Below, piece by piece: positions 11,383 to 23,400 of a DNA stretch of 64,000 nucleotides. A program made the position numbers and the translations under genes. Origin of the DNA: Galaxea fascicularis. Lineage: Eukaryota; Cnidaria; Anthozoa; Scleractinia; Euphylliidae. The notes under the pieces were generated by a model. That model did not search any database. It saw nothing but the letters and a program-made list of their open reading frames with translations, and was not told the origin of the DNA. Each line of letters opens with the position of its first letter. The stretch's first letter is position 1. The stretch lies in NCBI GenBank assembly GCA_948470475.1, contig OX419341.1:23565388-23629387 (forward strand), read 5' to 3'.

Positions 11383-13584
11383 TTTGGCGTCAACATCATG
11401 CAAGTTCTCGACCCAGACCTCGAGCTCGGTAATAAAAAACCCGCGCGACTTTGAAAGGCCATAAAATTGGGTTTCATAGGAAATAAGAGATTTGACGGCT
11501 CTTTGCTCAGAAAAATATGAGGATTTCTGTAAGTGGAAAGTTTTTCGGGCTTATAGGTACTCTAGGTCTAAGCTGATTTCTAACACCAAAAGAAGTTGCA
11601 TTAGAAAAAGATAAAGGGATATAACATAAACTATTATAACGCGCAAGCTACTTGCAGTTTATGCATTAACCGACTGATTCCGTTATCTTATTGAAGAGGG
11701 CACCGGAAAACATAATATATAATGCTACCGGCGTTTCGTATCTGTTCGTCTATTTGTCATTGAACACTAGACTTCTTGGCGCATATAATCTCTTTGACGA
11801 ACCTGAGAGTAATTGGATTAGTAGTCAAACAGAGATTAGATGCAAACAAGATCATCCTCTTATCAACTTCGCAGGAGGTATTCTCGGAGTTGTCTATGGC
11901 CAAATATAGTTTGCTCAATAGAACCTGGTATCAATGCAGTGGAAGCGTGGCTTCTGGTCAGTGAGGGGACAACCCTTGAACGAGCGAGTCGATTCTTTGA
12001 AGAGAAGACGTGCCAAAACGAAAAGATCGCCACGCAAATCCGTTATTTATGTTGCAAAACTAATCCCGTCCTAAGATTAATCCAACAAATGTGAGGTGCA
12101 AACTTCCTGTTTCGATAATAAACAATCCAATTTACTCTTCACTGTTAGCTTGATGTTTCAGGTGGGTTGTGGGAAGCCTTTTCCTTTGTTCCCTAATGTT
12201 CAACAGCGCGCATTGGATCAAGAAACCAGCAAGTGACTGACGAAGTCGCGAGGAACTGTTCTCCTTTCCACTAAATTTGCATGATTTTACTGTCCGATAG
12301 CACTGATTGATCTAAGCAACGATGTAGAAGAGATACTGGGCTCAGTAACACTGGCGAGATTCGCGCCCTTATGGTCGGCAGCGACCTGTGGAGAGCAGCC
12401 ATCCGTGATTCTCGAGTCGGTGTTGGCTAACACCCTCGACTGTAGTAGTAGTAGTTGTTATAGTTGCGCCTAACACATTTTAAAACGCAAAATTCTCTCC
12501 AAAAACACTCTCTCCCGAAAAAAAAAAAACTAAAATACGTCCCAGAGTTACAACACCGTCAAGCACCGTATTCTAAGACCCCAACACTTTATCTGTTAGA
12601 CGCCTTGTTTTGAACATATTCTTTTGGCACTATATATCCAGGTCATTCATTCTCGTTTCCGGCGGTTTAGGATTAACAGAATACACGGAATAAAGTTTCC
12701 AAAAAATTGTCTATTCTGAAAACAAAACTGTAATACTCTTCGTGGAATTGACCCGTGAGATCAGCACGAGCTTAGATTATGAGCCTGACATTCGCTGTCG
12801 TGTCACTGGCGCGGCGGGAAGGTGTGCATGTATGATTTTCCTACCACAGTTCCCAAAAGGCGGCAATGTGCTTTGTGATCTTACTTATAATTCATCAAAG
12901 GTACCTTTGCGTGGAGTGCGTTACCAATCGGCCGAAAAACAAACTTAAGAATACTTGAAGTAGCAGCTGGCCTCAAGAAGTCTGTTTTTGTATATATGAA
13001 AAACTTGGAAGATTAACTGAAAATCGCTTTTTGGAAAGTGCTTTTGAATTTAATTCTCAATTTTGATTGGTTCTTCGAGTAGATGCCAGTAAATACAATT
13101 AATCGAATAGGCGAATCAATCCAAGAGGAGATAAAAAGGTGTCGCCTGACTGCAGCGAATAGATGCCCACCTGACTTTAAGTTTTAGTGAGTACCGTCAC
13201 CTCTTGCAACTAAAATTTAGTGGTTGTTTACTGCTTTTCTATGCATTATGATAAAGCCGTAACCTCGATTTAGTAGATCCGTAGAGTTTATATCTACAAA
13301 AGTTAAGTTTGGAAAGCCACTTGGATGACTAAATACTTCAAGTAAAGGTCGCCTTAAAAGAGGGACAAAGAGTAAGGGCCAAAGGGATCAATTTTCTTCC
13401 CGCTTTCCTCTGTTCCCTCTTATCTTCCATTCAGTTTAGTTTTTCGTTCGCTTTTTGCATTCACGGCACTTGACAACCTGGTAGCTATACAGTCAAGAGC
13501 GAAGGCTGCACAGGAAGAGAAGTAACCCGGCAAAATCTATCATTCGAGCTGAATTTTACCAATTCTTGGTTTCGGCACTAGAAA

Positions 13585-13760
13585 CATTTGTAACCGCAAC
13601 GTCAGGTCTCAAAACAGGTATGGATTTCGGAGGCCAGGTGTGAAAACGGATCTGGAAAATAGTATGTTTTGGTCTGAAATAGGGTCAGGATTGGAGAACC
13701 GGGCGGCACATCCCTACTGAAGAATTCCAAGGAGTACACCCCGGATACAGTCTTCCATTT
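13585..13760. repeat. Dispersed cnidarian repeat fragment (probable)
   Basis: The stretch CAGGTCTCAAAACAGGTATG ... GGTCTGAAATAGGGTCAGGA ... GAGAACCGGGCGGCACATCC resembles a sequence I recall as abundant in anthozoan genomes. The minus-strand open frame over it (13602-13880) is therefore probably repeat translation, not a gene. Element borders are not visible. Confidence 0.45.
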
Positions 13761-16589
13761 CACAAGCGCCCTATTTCGCTTCCTAGTCAGAATGTGAATC
13801 TCAAAATCTTGATAATCTTGGTCGAAATATTTTTTCAAAAACAAAAAGAAAAAATAGTGAGGTGATGTATCACTCGACAATTATGATAATCAACCACAGT
13901 TGATGGAAGTCAAGCTGAAGTACAGTAAAATGATCAACGATCCTCAACGAATAGTTTCTTGCAATAAATTCTCAAGTCTCGAATGTCCATTAGTTCCACT
14001 TGGAAGTTTATATCAATTAAATGCTTAATCTGTCCAATTTATTATTAGTTGAAATTTTAGTGTTGAAACTTGAGCCAATCGGAGAAGCTCAAAAACCATT
14101 ACACTGCACCTGTTGCGTTTGTTGTTTTCGATCAACATTTCTTTTCGACAACTTTGTACCGTCCATGATATTTCAGCACTGTAGTTGCAGGTTAAACAGC
14201 CCCCGGGATAAAAAGATTTCCTTTTCAAGTCACGCTGTTGAGCAGCAGCAAACGTTATTTCGTTGACTGTTTTAATAAACTTTCGCAGCATATATGGAAA
14301 TACTCTTTATGAGGTATTTGTTCTTCAATTGATGCCTACACTTGAACCACAACTGAAATAAACATCATCTTGTTCCACCCTGCCGGGTGATGGTAACAAA
14401 TTTCAGCAAAAATTCTTATTCATATTAATTTTTGGTCAAGTAAAAACACATTTTACTTGGACTTTTCCAGGGTTTTGTTTCATTTTGTCTGTTGTGTTAA
14501 AAAATAATTTTCCTGGACTGACCAGCTGGGATAAACTAATTTACAGGTTTCGTGGTCCAGTATTCTAAAGTATCGCGCATCTACAGGCGGCAATTTGATC
14601 GTTCTTCATTTCTGAATTCGAGGCATGTCATCTGAATCACCAACACGGTCTATACATCTTTGATTCCTCTTTTATCAGCGAGGTCATGATCTTTATCTAA
14701 ATCAGTTGATATCTCCAACTGCAGTCAATGATATGCAAACTAGTGAGTCATACTCATTTCTGTCGCCCAATCTACTGTTATTGTTGGCATACATTGTTTA
14801 TCAGTGACATTACACTCGTATCATGGTCAAATTGCCCATGTGTTTTCCTCTTTTTTATGTAGGAAAATTTTTCTTTCAAACAGTCATAACTAAACGATCC
14901 GTGGAGCGCAAAGTATGACAAAGGCATGTTAAATACTCTCCAACTGCGCGTTCATGCAACTTAGTGCTATTTTTTGTTGAGCGCTGCCACACCCAATAAT
15001 CGCATAAATTTGCTATGTTAATAAGCTGAGGAAGCTTACAAGACAGTTTTAGTATCTTAATACGCTTTTCGACTAAAAAGCCATCTTGGATGCGGTGTTT
15101 TAAGGGGGAATCAAGATAATTTTACCTGAAATTAATAAAACCAAACTATAGAAGAAAATGATAAGCTCTCTGGGACATTATTTTAATGCGAATCACAAAT
15201 TTAAGCTTTCATTTTTGTTGGTTTTAATAAAAGGATGAAGAAATGTTTATTCAAAACCTAGTCCAATGCTGTCATTGTTTTGTTTTTGATCAATAGCTCT
15301 TTCCCGAGCAGAACAGTAAAATACAAACAATATTAAAGTTGCAGTAGCGTGATTGTACAGAGATTTTCTTAGGGCCACAAAAACTGTGTAAACATAAGGA
15401 TATCCCTTAACTCTAAACACTGGTTTATTTGAAAGTTTTTTTTTTACAATCAGTTAAGATATTTAATCCCTTGTCTTCACCCCTAGGTCGCCGCAATCTT
15501 TCTTTCATGATGCTTGGCATAAACACCACAAAAGGAAAGATGACATCGAGACTTTTTTAACTGCGATTAATTTATTTTTCTTAACCCGTGTCAACATTGT
15601 CAATAAGAGCTGCATTTCCACGGTGGACGTGCCTTCCTCCGAAATGATTCTAGACGCGCTTGAATTTCATAAAAGGAATTATTTCCTTTTATGGGGTTTT
15701 GCAGTGCTCAATATGAACAGCTCGGGAATAAATTTATCATGCGGCTTGCAAATTACTGGCCTGGCAGGTGCACGGTAGGAAAAGTGATTTCACAAGAAAA
15801 CACAAGAGATGTTGAGACACAATATCTAAATTTTTTCCTCGATAACTTTTGCGCCGAGACGATAGTTTTTGTGATACACTGCGCCACAATGGTTATTTAT
15901 CGGAGAAAAGAAACTTAAAAAGTGTTTTACCCGTAACTTCTAGTGCTTTAATCGAGTGAAGCAGGTAACACAGATGAATGGGACATGACATCATTTTCAA
16001 AAGATGGATTATAGACAGCACTGGCTGTTGGCTCCTTCAAAATGTTCCTCAAAGCTAATGAATACAGAGTGCAAAACAATTTTGATCTCGTTGATCGAGA
16101 CAAAAGAGTAGCCCCATCACACAGAAAAGACTGATATCCGATAAGTGTGTTCACAGACCTAATAAATAATTTATGTGTTTTCTCTTAAAACGATGACTAT
16201 TCTTCGAGGTCGCTCTCATTTAAAAAATGGCGATGGAAACTTATAAATCCGCAAACGATTTTAAAATCAAGACCAAAAAATTGTTTTCTATGAAGCGTGT
16301 TCGTGTAAAGCTTAGACAAGAAATACGGGTACTTGTTTTTCTCAATATCTTACTTTGATTGGTTGGTGTAATATTTGATTGTCGTATTGTTCTTTTGTCC
16401 AATCAGGAAGCGGCACTGCATTGCCTGAACAAGTCAAAATATTATTCGCGGTCGCCAAGCTTACATTGACTGGCCGTAATTTCAATCGTGCAGGTGCATT
16501 TCGGCCCTCACCAGTTTAGAATAGAATATGAGGCTATTATTTTTGTTTCCTTGGACAGAATCTTAGACCTAAACGCATTAGCAAATCGA

Positions 16590-16642
16590 TAAAGAACCAC
16601 TGGGAGTGGAGCGGAAAGCATAAATCGGGGCGCCGGCCGAAC
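16590..16642 (+). other. Predicted noncoding first exon of DCLK
   Basis: A strong donor (AAC|GTAAGTAA at 16643) is followed at 16754-16773 by a pyrimidine-rich tract and acceptor (CTCTTTTTCTAG), 20 bases before the DCLK start codon. This suggests a 5' UTR exon ending at 16642 in a GC-rich patch (GGGGCGCCGGCCGAAC). The transcription start is not visible, so the left border is arbitrary. Confidence 0.45.
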
Positions 16643-16793
16643 GTAAGTAACTCCTGTTTTGCGGTAGAGTTTTTTGCTTCGCATGAAAAACCACTTATTT
16701 ATACGGTCACGTCAAGAAAACTTAGCCATATGCGATGTGAATAATTAAACGACTTTTCGTCCTCTTTTTCTAGTTGTCTTGGGAAGATCAAGG

Positions 16794-17486
16794 ATGGAGA
16801 ATGGAACAAAAAATGGCATGATGAACGGCGACCATTACGATCGGTTACCTCACGATCGATCTCGCTCCCCATCGCCTGGATTGAGCCGCTCGAACTCGCG
16901 GAATGCTAACTGTAAAGAAATAAACCGTACTTCGCTGCTGAGAAGAAACCAAAGCCTCAGCGCCAAGCAAATTCGCTTTTACAGAAATGGAGATCGATTT
17001 TTTAGTGGGCTCAAATTAGCAGTGTCTCCCGAGCGGTACAAGGAGTTTGACGCTCTGCTGGCAGAGTTGTCAAACAAGCTGGAACTTTCAACCGGGGCAG
17101 TACGCTACGTTTTCAACGCCGAAACAGGCCAGATGATCACCGATGTGAACGAACTTCAGTACGGTTCTTGTTATGTTTGTTCATCCTGTAATGTTTTCAA
17201 AGAGGTAGAAAATGGCTACGGGAATGTAAAGCCGTGCTGGTCGCTCTCACACCCGAAGAAAGAATCGGCGCCGACTGCTTCTTCATCGCATCAAATCGAT
17301 GGTAGTCGGGATTTCATCAAACCGAAATTGGTCACGGTAATAAAGAATGGAAAACCCCCACAGAAGAAAGTCACCATGCTACTCAATGCTAAGACAGCCG
17401 TTAGCTTGGAGCAAGTTTTGGATCATCTGTCGTCGAAGGGAACGCTAGGAAAAGTCGACAAACTACACACAGTCGACGGCAAGCCG
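16794..17486 (+). CDS. DCLK: DCLK exon 1: N terminus, DCX1 and most of DCX2
   Basis: The start is the ATG at 16794 ([12 protein letters not shown]); the acceptor TCTAG 20 bases upstream shows that earlier in-frame codons are not used. The exon has 231 codons and ends in phase 0 at the donor CCG|GTAAGC. A basic Ser-Pro segment ([15 protein letters not shown]) precedes DCX1 at about residues 60-150 ([20 protein letters not shown] ... [19 protein letters not shown]). DCX2 begins at about residue 185 ([20 protein letters not shown]). Doublecortin domains bind the microtubule lattice. Packing both DCX domains into one large exon is unusual compared with the split exons of vertebrates. Confidence 0.93.
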
Positions 17487-20400
17487 GTAAGCATTTCAGG
17501 CCGCCATTCCATCTCTCCCTTCATTCAACGCTTTGAACAGGCATTCGTGTCACCACAGTCATTAATAATTTAACTTCAATTTAGTTCAGAGTCTTTGTTC
17601 GCTCTTTTCAAATACGTCGGGAAAAGCGCCTCAAACTTTTTTTTTACGTTGGTTGAATTTGGATTCATTGACGATTGATGCTGAAACGAGTCTGTCAAGG
17701 TTTAGCGCGTCTTTTGTGAGAGCTCAGGTCTGGCTCGTGTCAAATTATAAGCAAAGCGCGGCTGAAAGAAATTATTTGAGCTAGGTGTTTACCTCAGCCA
17801 TAAAATTTTTTAGCGTTTTAAACAGAAGTACGTTTGAAAACTACCAGAAAAGTGTCGAGTGAATCCGATCGCCCCGCAAATGGGCTCAGACTCTAAAGTA
17901 AATTGAGATGAAGAAATTACACCCCATTCAATTTTCTATGGCTTTTCTGTTTGACAAGTCTGCCGCTTGATTGCACCAGACACATTACGTACTTTGCGGT
18001 GAAAAGGAAGTTTTTGAATCTGACGATGTATCTTTCAGTTTTCCTTTACTTATATTCCCTTGAGTACATTTTGTTTGGTTTGTTTCCAAACGCTTACAAT
18101 TTTGAGCCGGTGTGTTCGCCACGTGTATGAAAGCTTTCATTATTTATACCATAAGACTAAGAAATTTTCACACCTCTTACTTCGAAGACCGCTTTTCAGC
18201 TCGTTTAATGCAATTCAGTCCTAAAAATGCTTCACAGTCATGGGTAGTTACGTGATGAAAGAAATGTAGTCGGCTTGAACGTAAAATAGTCCTTGTTTAT
18301 CTTTTTCATGCAATATTCCACGGCTCGTATTAATCAATATATTCACGCTTCCTAAACAGCTATGGGCGTCTTTTGTTTCCTTTTCCGTCTTTTGACTATT
18401 GCGATAAATGGCGAAGTCCTCTTTCACGTGATATTCACCTCAAAAAATTAACATTCATAGGTTTATTTTTCTGAGGGAGTCTAGAATTACATTTGGCACA
18501 GAACATATTCTTTCAGAAACAGTGGTTTTATTTTACTGGGTAATTGTAGCCCGAGTACTTTATTTGCTGTTGTTGTGATGTTGATTTTCACGCCGCATTG
18601 GTCCCTTAAAAATCATTAAAAGTGTGGTGTCACTTCCTGTGCCAAACGTATGTTCGACTTCACTAGCTCTTTCCAATACATTTGTATCTTTTCGAACTTA
18701 ATTATTTTGCGAGGAGATAAGAGTCTGTGAGGTAATGCCTAGAGAATTCTATTTGCATTTTCTTAGAGGTGTTTTTGTAAACACTCGTTCTTGTTGCGAG
18801 TGTGAAGGTGTTTCTGGCATAATTGAAAAAGGTATTGAGATGTCAGGAAGGATATAGAGTGCTTAAACTCTAACCGTACACACCTTAGCATTAAAAGTTT
18901 TAAAATAGGTTAGGTGAAATATAGTGAATACCTGATTGAATAAGTAAACAAATGGTTTTGGATGTGCCTCATTAGCAAGGATGAAAGTTTTATATTTTGC
19001 TTTCACTTTGTGGTTTTAAAGAAAATTAATGAAAATTCAAAAAGAAAAAGAATGAATTGATCACTTGAGTCAGTTGCTGAATTTTAAAAGCAGTTTTTTC
19101 TGGGCATGTGGCTTATAATAGTGGCAGGCAAACAATTAACTTTGGTGGCATTACTTAAGCAATATTCATTGACTGAACTGGACCATGACTTTGTAGTTAA
19201 ATATTTTTTTTAATTACTGGGGGCTTATCTAGCATCTTATAACCCCACAGAGAAATCTTTCATCAGGCAAACTCCTCCAGACAAAATGTCAAAGTGTGAT
19301 GATATGTGGTGAGGTGACATAACAGTATATGAAAAAAATCATAATTATCTGTGAGTGACAGATGAATTGTGGAAAGGGCATCCATGCACATGTAAGTCAT
19401 GAACTTGACTTAGTTAGCAAAAGTAAAAATGATACCTGGAAAACAGGCTTGAATAGGGGTATAAACCAATGACCTCTGCTATTTATAAATTAACTGATGG
19501 TAAAAGAATTGATTAAGACCAATAATTATATGAAATATGATAAATGTGAAAATATTTAAGATAGAGCAGAACATTAAAAGTTGAATGAAGAAAGCCACAA
19601 AAAATTCATGATGTTGGTTACATTTTACTGGCAAACACTTTCATCAAAACTGAGAGCTGCCTTGCAAAGCATAATAAACAGCAAAAAGATTGTTTGGGAG
19701 AGTTTCAAATTTATAGTTGCACTTTGGCATTTCAGTCATGGATTCTTAATAAAAACTGAAGTTTGCCTTTACGCTTTGGAGGAGCCAGCTCCATAAGGAA
19801 AAAAAAAATGATCAAAGACTAGACAAAGTTTTCCATGGCCATTTAAGCCCTTTTCACACCCTAACAAGTGGTTTATGTGAATTGCTTGCTTGTTGTAACA
19901 GTTTGCTGCTTGCAATAGCCTTAGAAACTTAATAGACAGCACCACAGGGAAGCACTGCTTAGCTTGCTTTCATTTTCAATGTCACATTTTTTCAGAGTCT
20001 TTTGACCATATATTTAGATCTACCTTGTACAGCTTTATGAAATGTAACAGGTAAATACTGTTAACAGCTTTGAGTTTTCACTTTACAGTGCACAATGTAT
20101 GACTCACAGATTAAAAATGTTAAATGTCATTTTTACTGTTGGCCACAGTTCAAAATTACAATTTGCAATGCACCCTTCTCTCTTCAGTATACAGATAAGT
20201 TTACGAACAATGTCTAGTTTTTCTACCTTTTGAATTAAATGTTTTGGCTATCTGAAATATTACAAGGAGTACCACACGCCATCCCTGTGGGGAATTGGCT
20301 TTGGTTCAATAAAAGGGATGTGCGTAGGAGGGCAAAGCAGAGGGCAGTTTTCCATTGAGTAGACCCAGCACGGGGTTAATACTGAAGGGGGTTGATTTGA

Positions 20401-23400
20401 TATGCTTCATCAACAGGAAGGAAGTTTGTTATAATTTAAATTCTAAGAGCTTCCTTTCTCTTGCTTTCATTGCAATCTGTGGGATCCTTTGATGTGTTAA
20501 AGCTAAGGAATGAACTTCAAGTGTTATGTGTGCTTTAATATAGAAACTTATTTGTCCTAAAATGCTGGATACAGTCTGCATTGATAGTAGATGTCATTTC
20601 AATCTTGTCTAGTCCATTAAAAGCTGTGGTTTCTGTTTTTGAGCAGATTTTTTGCTTCAGTAAGTTTGTTCTTATTTGCTGTACTATACTTTATATGTCT
20701 AGCAAAATAAAATGGTGGTGGTTGTTGTTGTTGCTGTTGTAATCCCCCCCCCCATATATTTTGGCAGTATAAGTCGTTATTTATAGTCTCATAAATTGTG
20801 AATTTTCTGTAATACAATGTCTTTAAGACAAAACTGGGAGGAATAATTAACTGAACTTCCGTTGTTTTGTGTGTGTGTTGTTCTTGTTTTTTTCTGTTCA
20901 TTCCTTTGAGTTTTATCCATTACCACATATGGTACTGAAAGTGATGTACTTATCTCTGATTAGAACTACAGGACAAAAAAAAGCTTGACATTTGCTTTAT
21001 CTGCATTCCCTAAAGCTGTTATCTTTGTTAACAACTTTGTTGCAATTTGCAATGAAACAAGCCAGAAAAAGGCATACATGAACTATATGTATCATGTTCA
21101 TTGTGTTTATGAGCTGTTAACTAGTGGAATCTCTCCCCCTTTGAATGCATTTTTAGGGTTGTCAGAAAGTTTTGAATTAGGTGGCTATTTTGCCATCTCC
21201 ATACTAAACCAGGACTGAAGAATCAGAGGAATATTCCAGCAGAATAGCTGAGCAGAAACACAAAGTTAGTGATGGTTTTGCAGGCTGTCTGCTACTTTTG
21301 ACATTCCTGATTTTCTAATTTTGCAGATCAAGGAGCTTAGAAATCTGTTTGGAGATGACACCATGTTTGTTGCCCTGCAAAGTAATGAAAAGTTTCCTGA
21401 AGAAGGATTTGATGTCGATGTTCAGAGTAAGTAGGCCTTGTTATTTCAGCCATCTTTTTTCTTTCACCTGCAAAGTTGTTCACCCAGTCTTACAGTGTTG
21501 CACTTGACACAGACTCTTATCAGTTTGGTGTCTTTATAAAAAGTTTTTGATGGGTCTTCCAAGGTTTTGTTGATTGAAGAAATTGAGGCAGGGCTGTGCT
21601 CTAACAGCGCTCAGTCGCCCCTGGTAACAAACTTTGGGTGACTAGGAAGTAAGGTTTTGTACCAAACTTGAATACAGGTTATCAGGTGGATTTCAAGCTT
21701 TCAGAGATTTTTGGTGCCCAAGTACTTTTCTTAGAGCACAGCCTTGAAAAGTGTATGTAGGATTCTAAACAGGCGGGTACCCCTAAGATTTCTTTGCCTT
21801 GCCCTTTGCAATACCTAAACAGCAAAGGCAGGAACTGTGTTCAGGGTTTACGGGTGCTGGTACCAGGGTACTGGCTTCTGATAACAACCTATGGTCTTGT
21901 TTTAAGTGTTCAGTCAAATCTTTGCAACAGGAGTGTAAATGTGGAAGTGACAACTCAAACAGCTCCCGTCTTATTATTGGCTGTTTCAAGGTGAAAGTTT
22001 TAGAATGTTGTTGAGAGTGTAACAAAATGTTTGGAAAAGTATTAACAAGACACACATCATTGTTATCTTTGTGATTTCCAAAAAAGACAGTAGTGGGATC
22101 ATATCAAAGTCCCTTGACTCACAACACATGTGAGAGATCTGTTTTGTAGCTTGTCTTTAACACTGGTTATATTTATCTTTAAGATAACATAGACTGATAA
22201 ATATACTCCAGAACCCTTACCAAGCCGTATTTAATTTTGTACAGTAGAAGGAAAAGTCAGTTGGCTCTCGTGTAAGCGAGACAAAAATGAGAATTTTGCA
22301 GTCACAATAAATTGACTGTTTGCCTTTCTAAGCAGGCATGGGTGTGTTCATAAGTCATGTAGGATCGTTAACTGACAAGTATATCACTGTCCCTACTCCA
22401 TTGCTATGTAAACCAGGCTCAGCGCAGGCCAGGAATTGGGAACCCACAAGTATGGGCAACACCCTCATTTGAGCTCGCTTATACGATGGCAAACTCTAAA
22501 CTTGTTGAATCAGCTTTATTTCCATTGCCAAGAAAATTAAAACTTGGTGCTTTTTTCTAATCCCAGGGTACTTCCACCCACCTTGGCGTTATACACCTGT
22601 GTCAGAAATTTATTCCTATATTCCTGGCCTGCGACCTGAACCCCCTCCACCAGAAAAGACGTTCACAGTTCACTTACACTGCATCTTAGCTGCTTCCATG
22701 TCCAATTTAACATCACCCAGACCTGTCCCACGTCGAACAAGGTCTGTATCTCCCAGACCTTGTTCCTCAAGGAAATCATTTTCACCATCACCAAAGTCGA
22801 CACCAAAGTCATTGCCAAGACCAAAAACTGCTCTAGGGGTTCCATCGGAGTTTTCCCGCAAGTCGCTTATGCCTCCAGTCAAGGGTAATGGATCTTTAAG
22901 ACCAGCAAAGAAGCGAGCTGGTTCTGACAAGCCTGTTCCTATCAGACCAAAGGCTGGGTCTGATACACCTGTTGCTATACGAGGAAGACCAAGGCCAAAA
23001 CCTCCAGAAGCAAAGGTGATATCATTTCAAAATTCATCTTCAGAAGACTCTGATTCTGAAAATGCAGAGGGCCGCCATGGTTATTACGTTTATATCTATA
23101 ACGAGAAAGTCAGCAAAAGCCAGGGATTGAATGACAGTAAACCGACTGCTTCAGTACGACCAATGCTGTTCTTGAATGAAAACAGGGAAGCAGATGTGGA
23201 CCCTGTCAGCAAACTGGACCTAAAGCCCCTGTCATTAAACATTACTCCTGCTGATTCACTGGAAACTGTTGTTACTTAATATGACTGTGCAACAGTGGTG
23301 TATAGATTTAATTGTCATTAACTTTACAGACTTGGCCAGGGCATATTCTCAATCTGCTATTCCTCGTATCATATATTGCTTTGTCCAGTCAAGGTTGGTT

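Larger units (their letters stand above)
10687..16589. other. Long intergenic region, no gene recognised
   Basis: About 6 kb between the beta-galactosidase region and the DCLK 5' end. Several open frames of 60-90 residues exist (for example 11840-12094, 12742-12948, 14021-14266), but none shows a recognisable motif, codon bias or splice context. Repeats within it are listed separately. Cis-regulatory sequence for DCLK may lie at its right end, but I cannot delimit it. Confidence 0.4.

Noticed and set aside
13602..13880. 92-residue minus-strand open frame
   Set aside because: It lies over a sequence resembling an abundant dispersed cnidarian repeat.
16779..16793. Non-ATG upstream start for DCLK exon 1
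   Set aside because: The codon at 16779 is TTG, and a good acceptor ends at 16773; the first ATG is at 16794.
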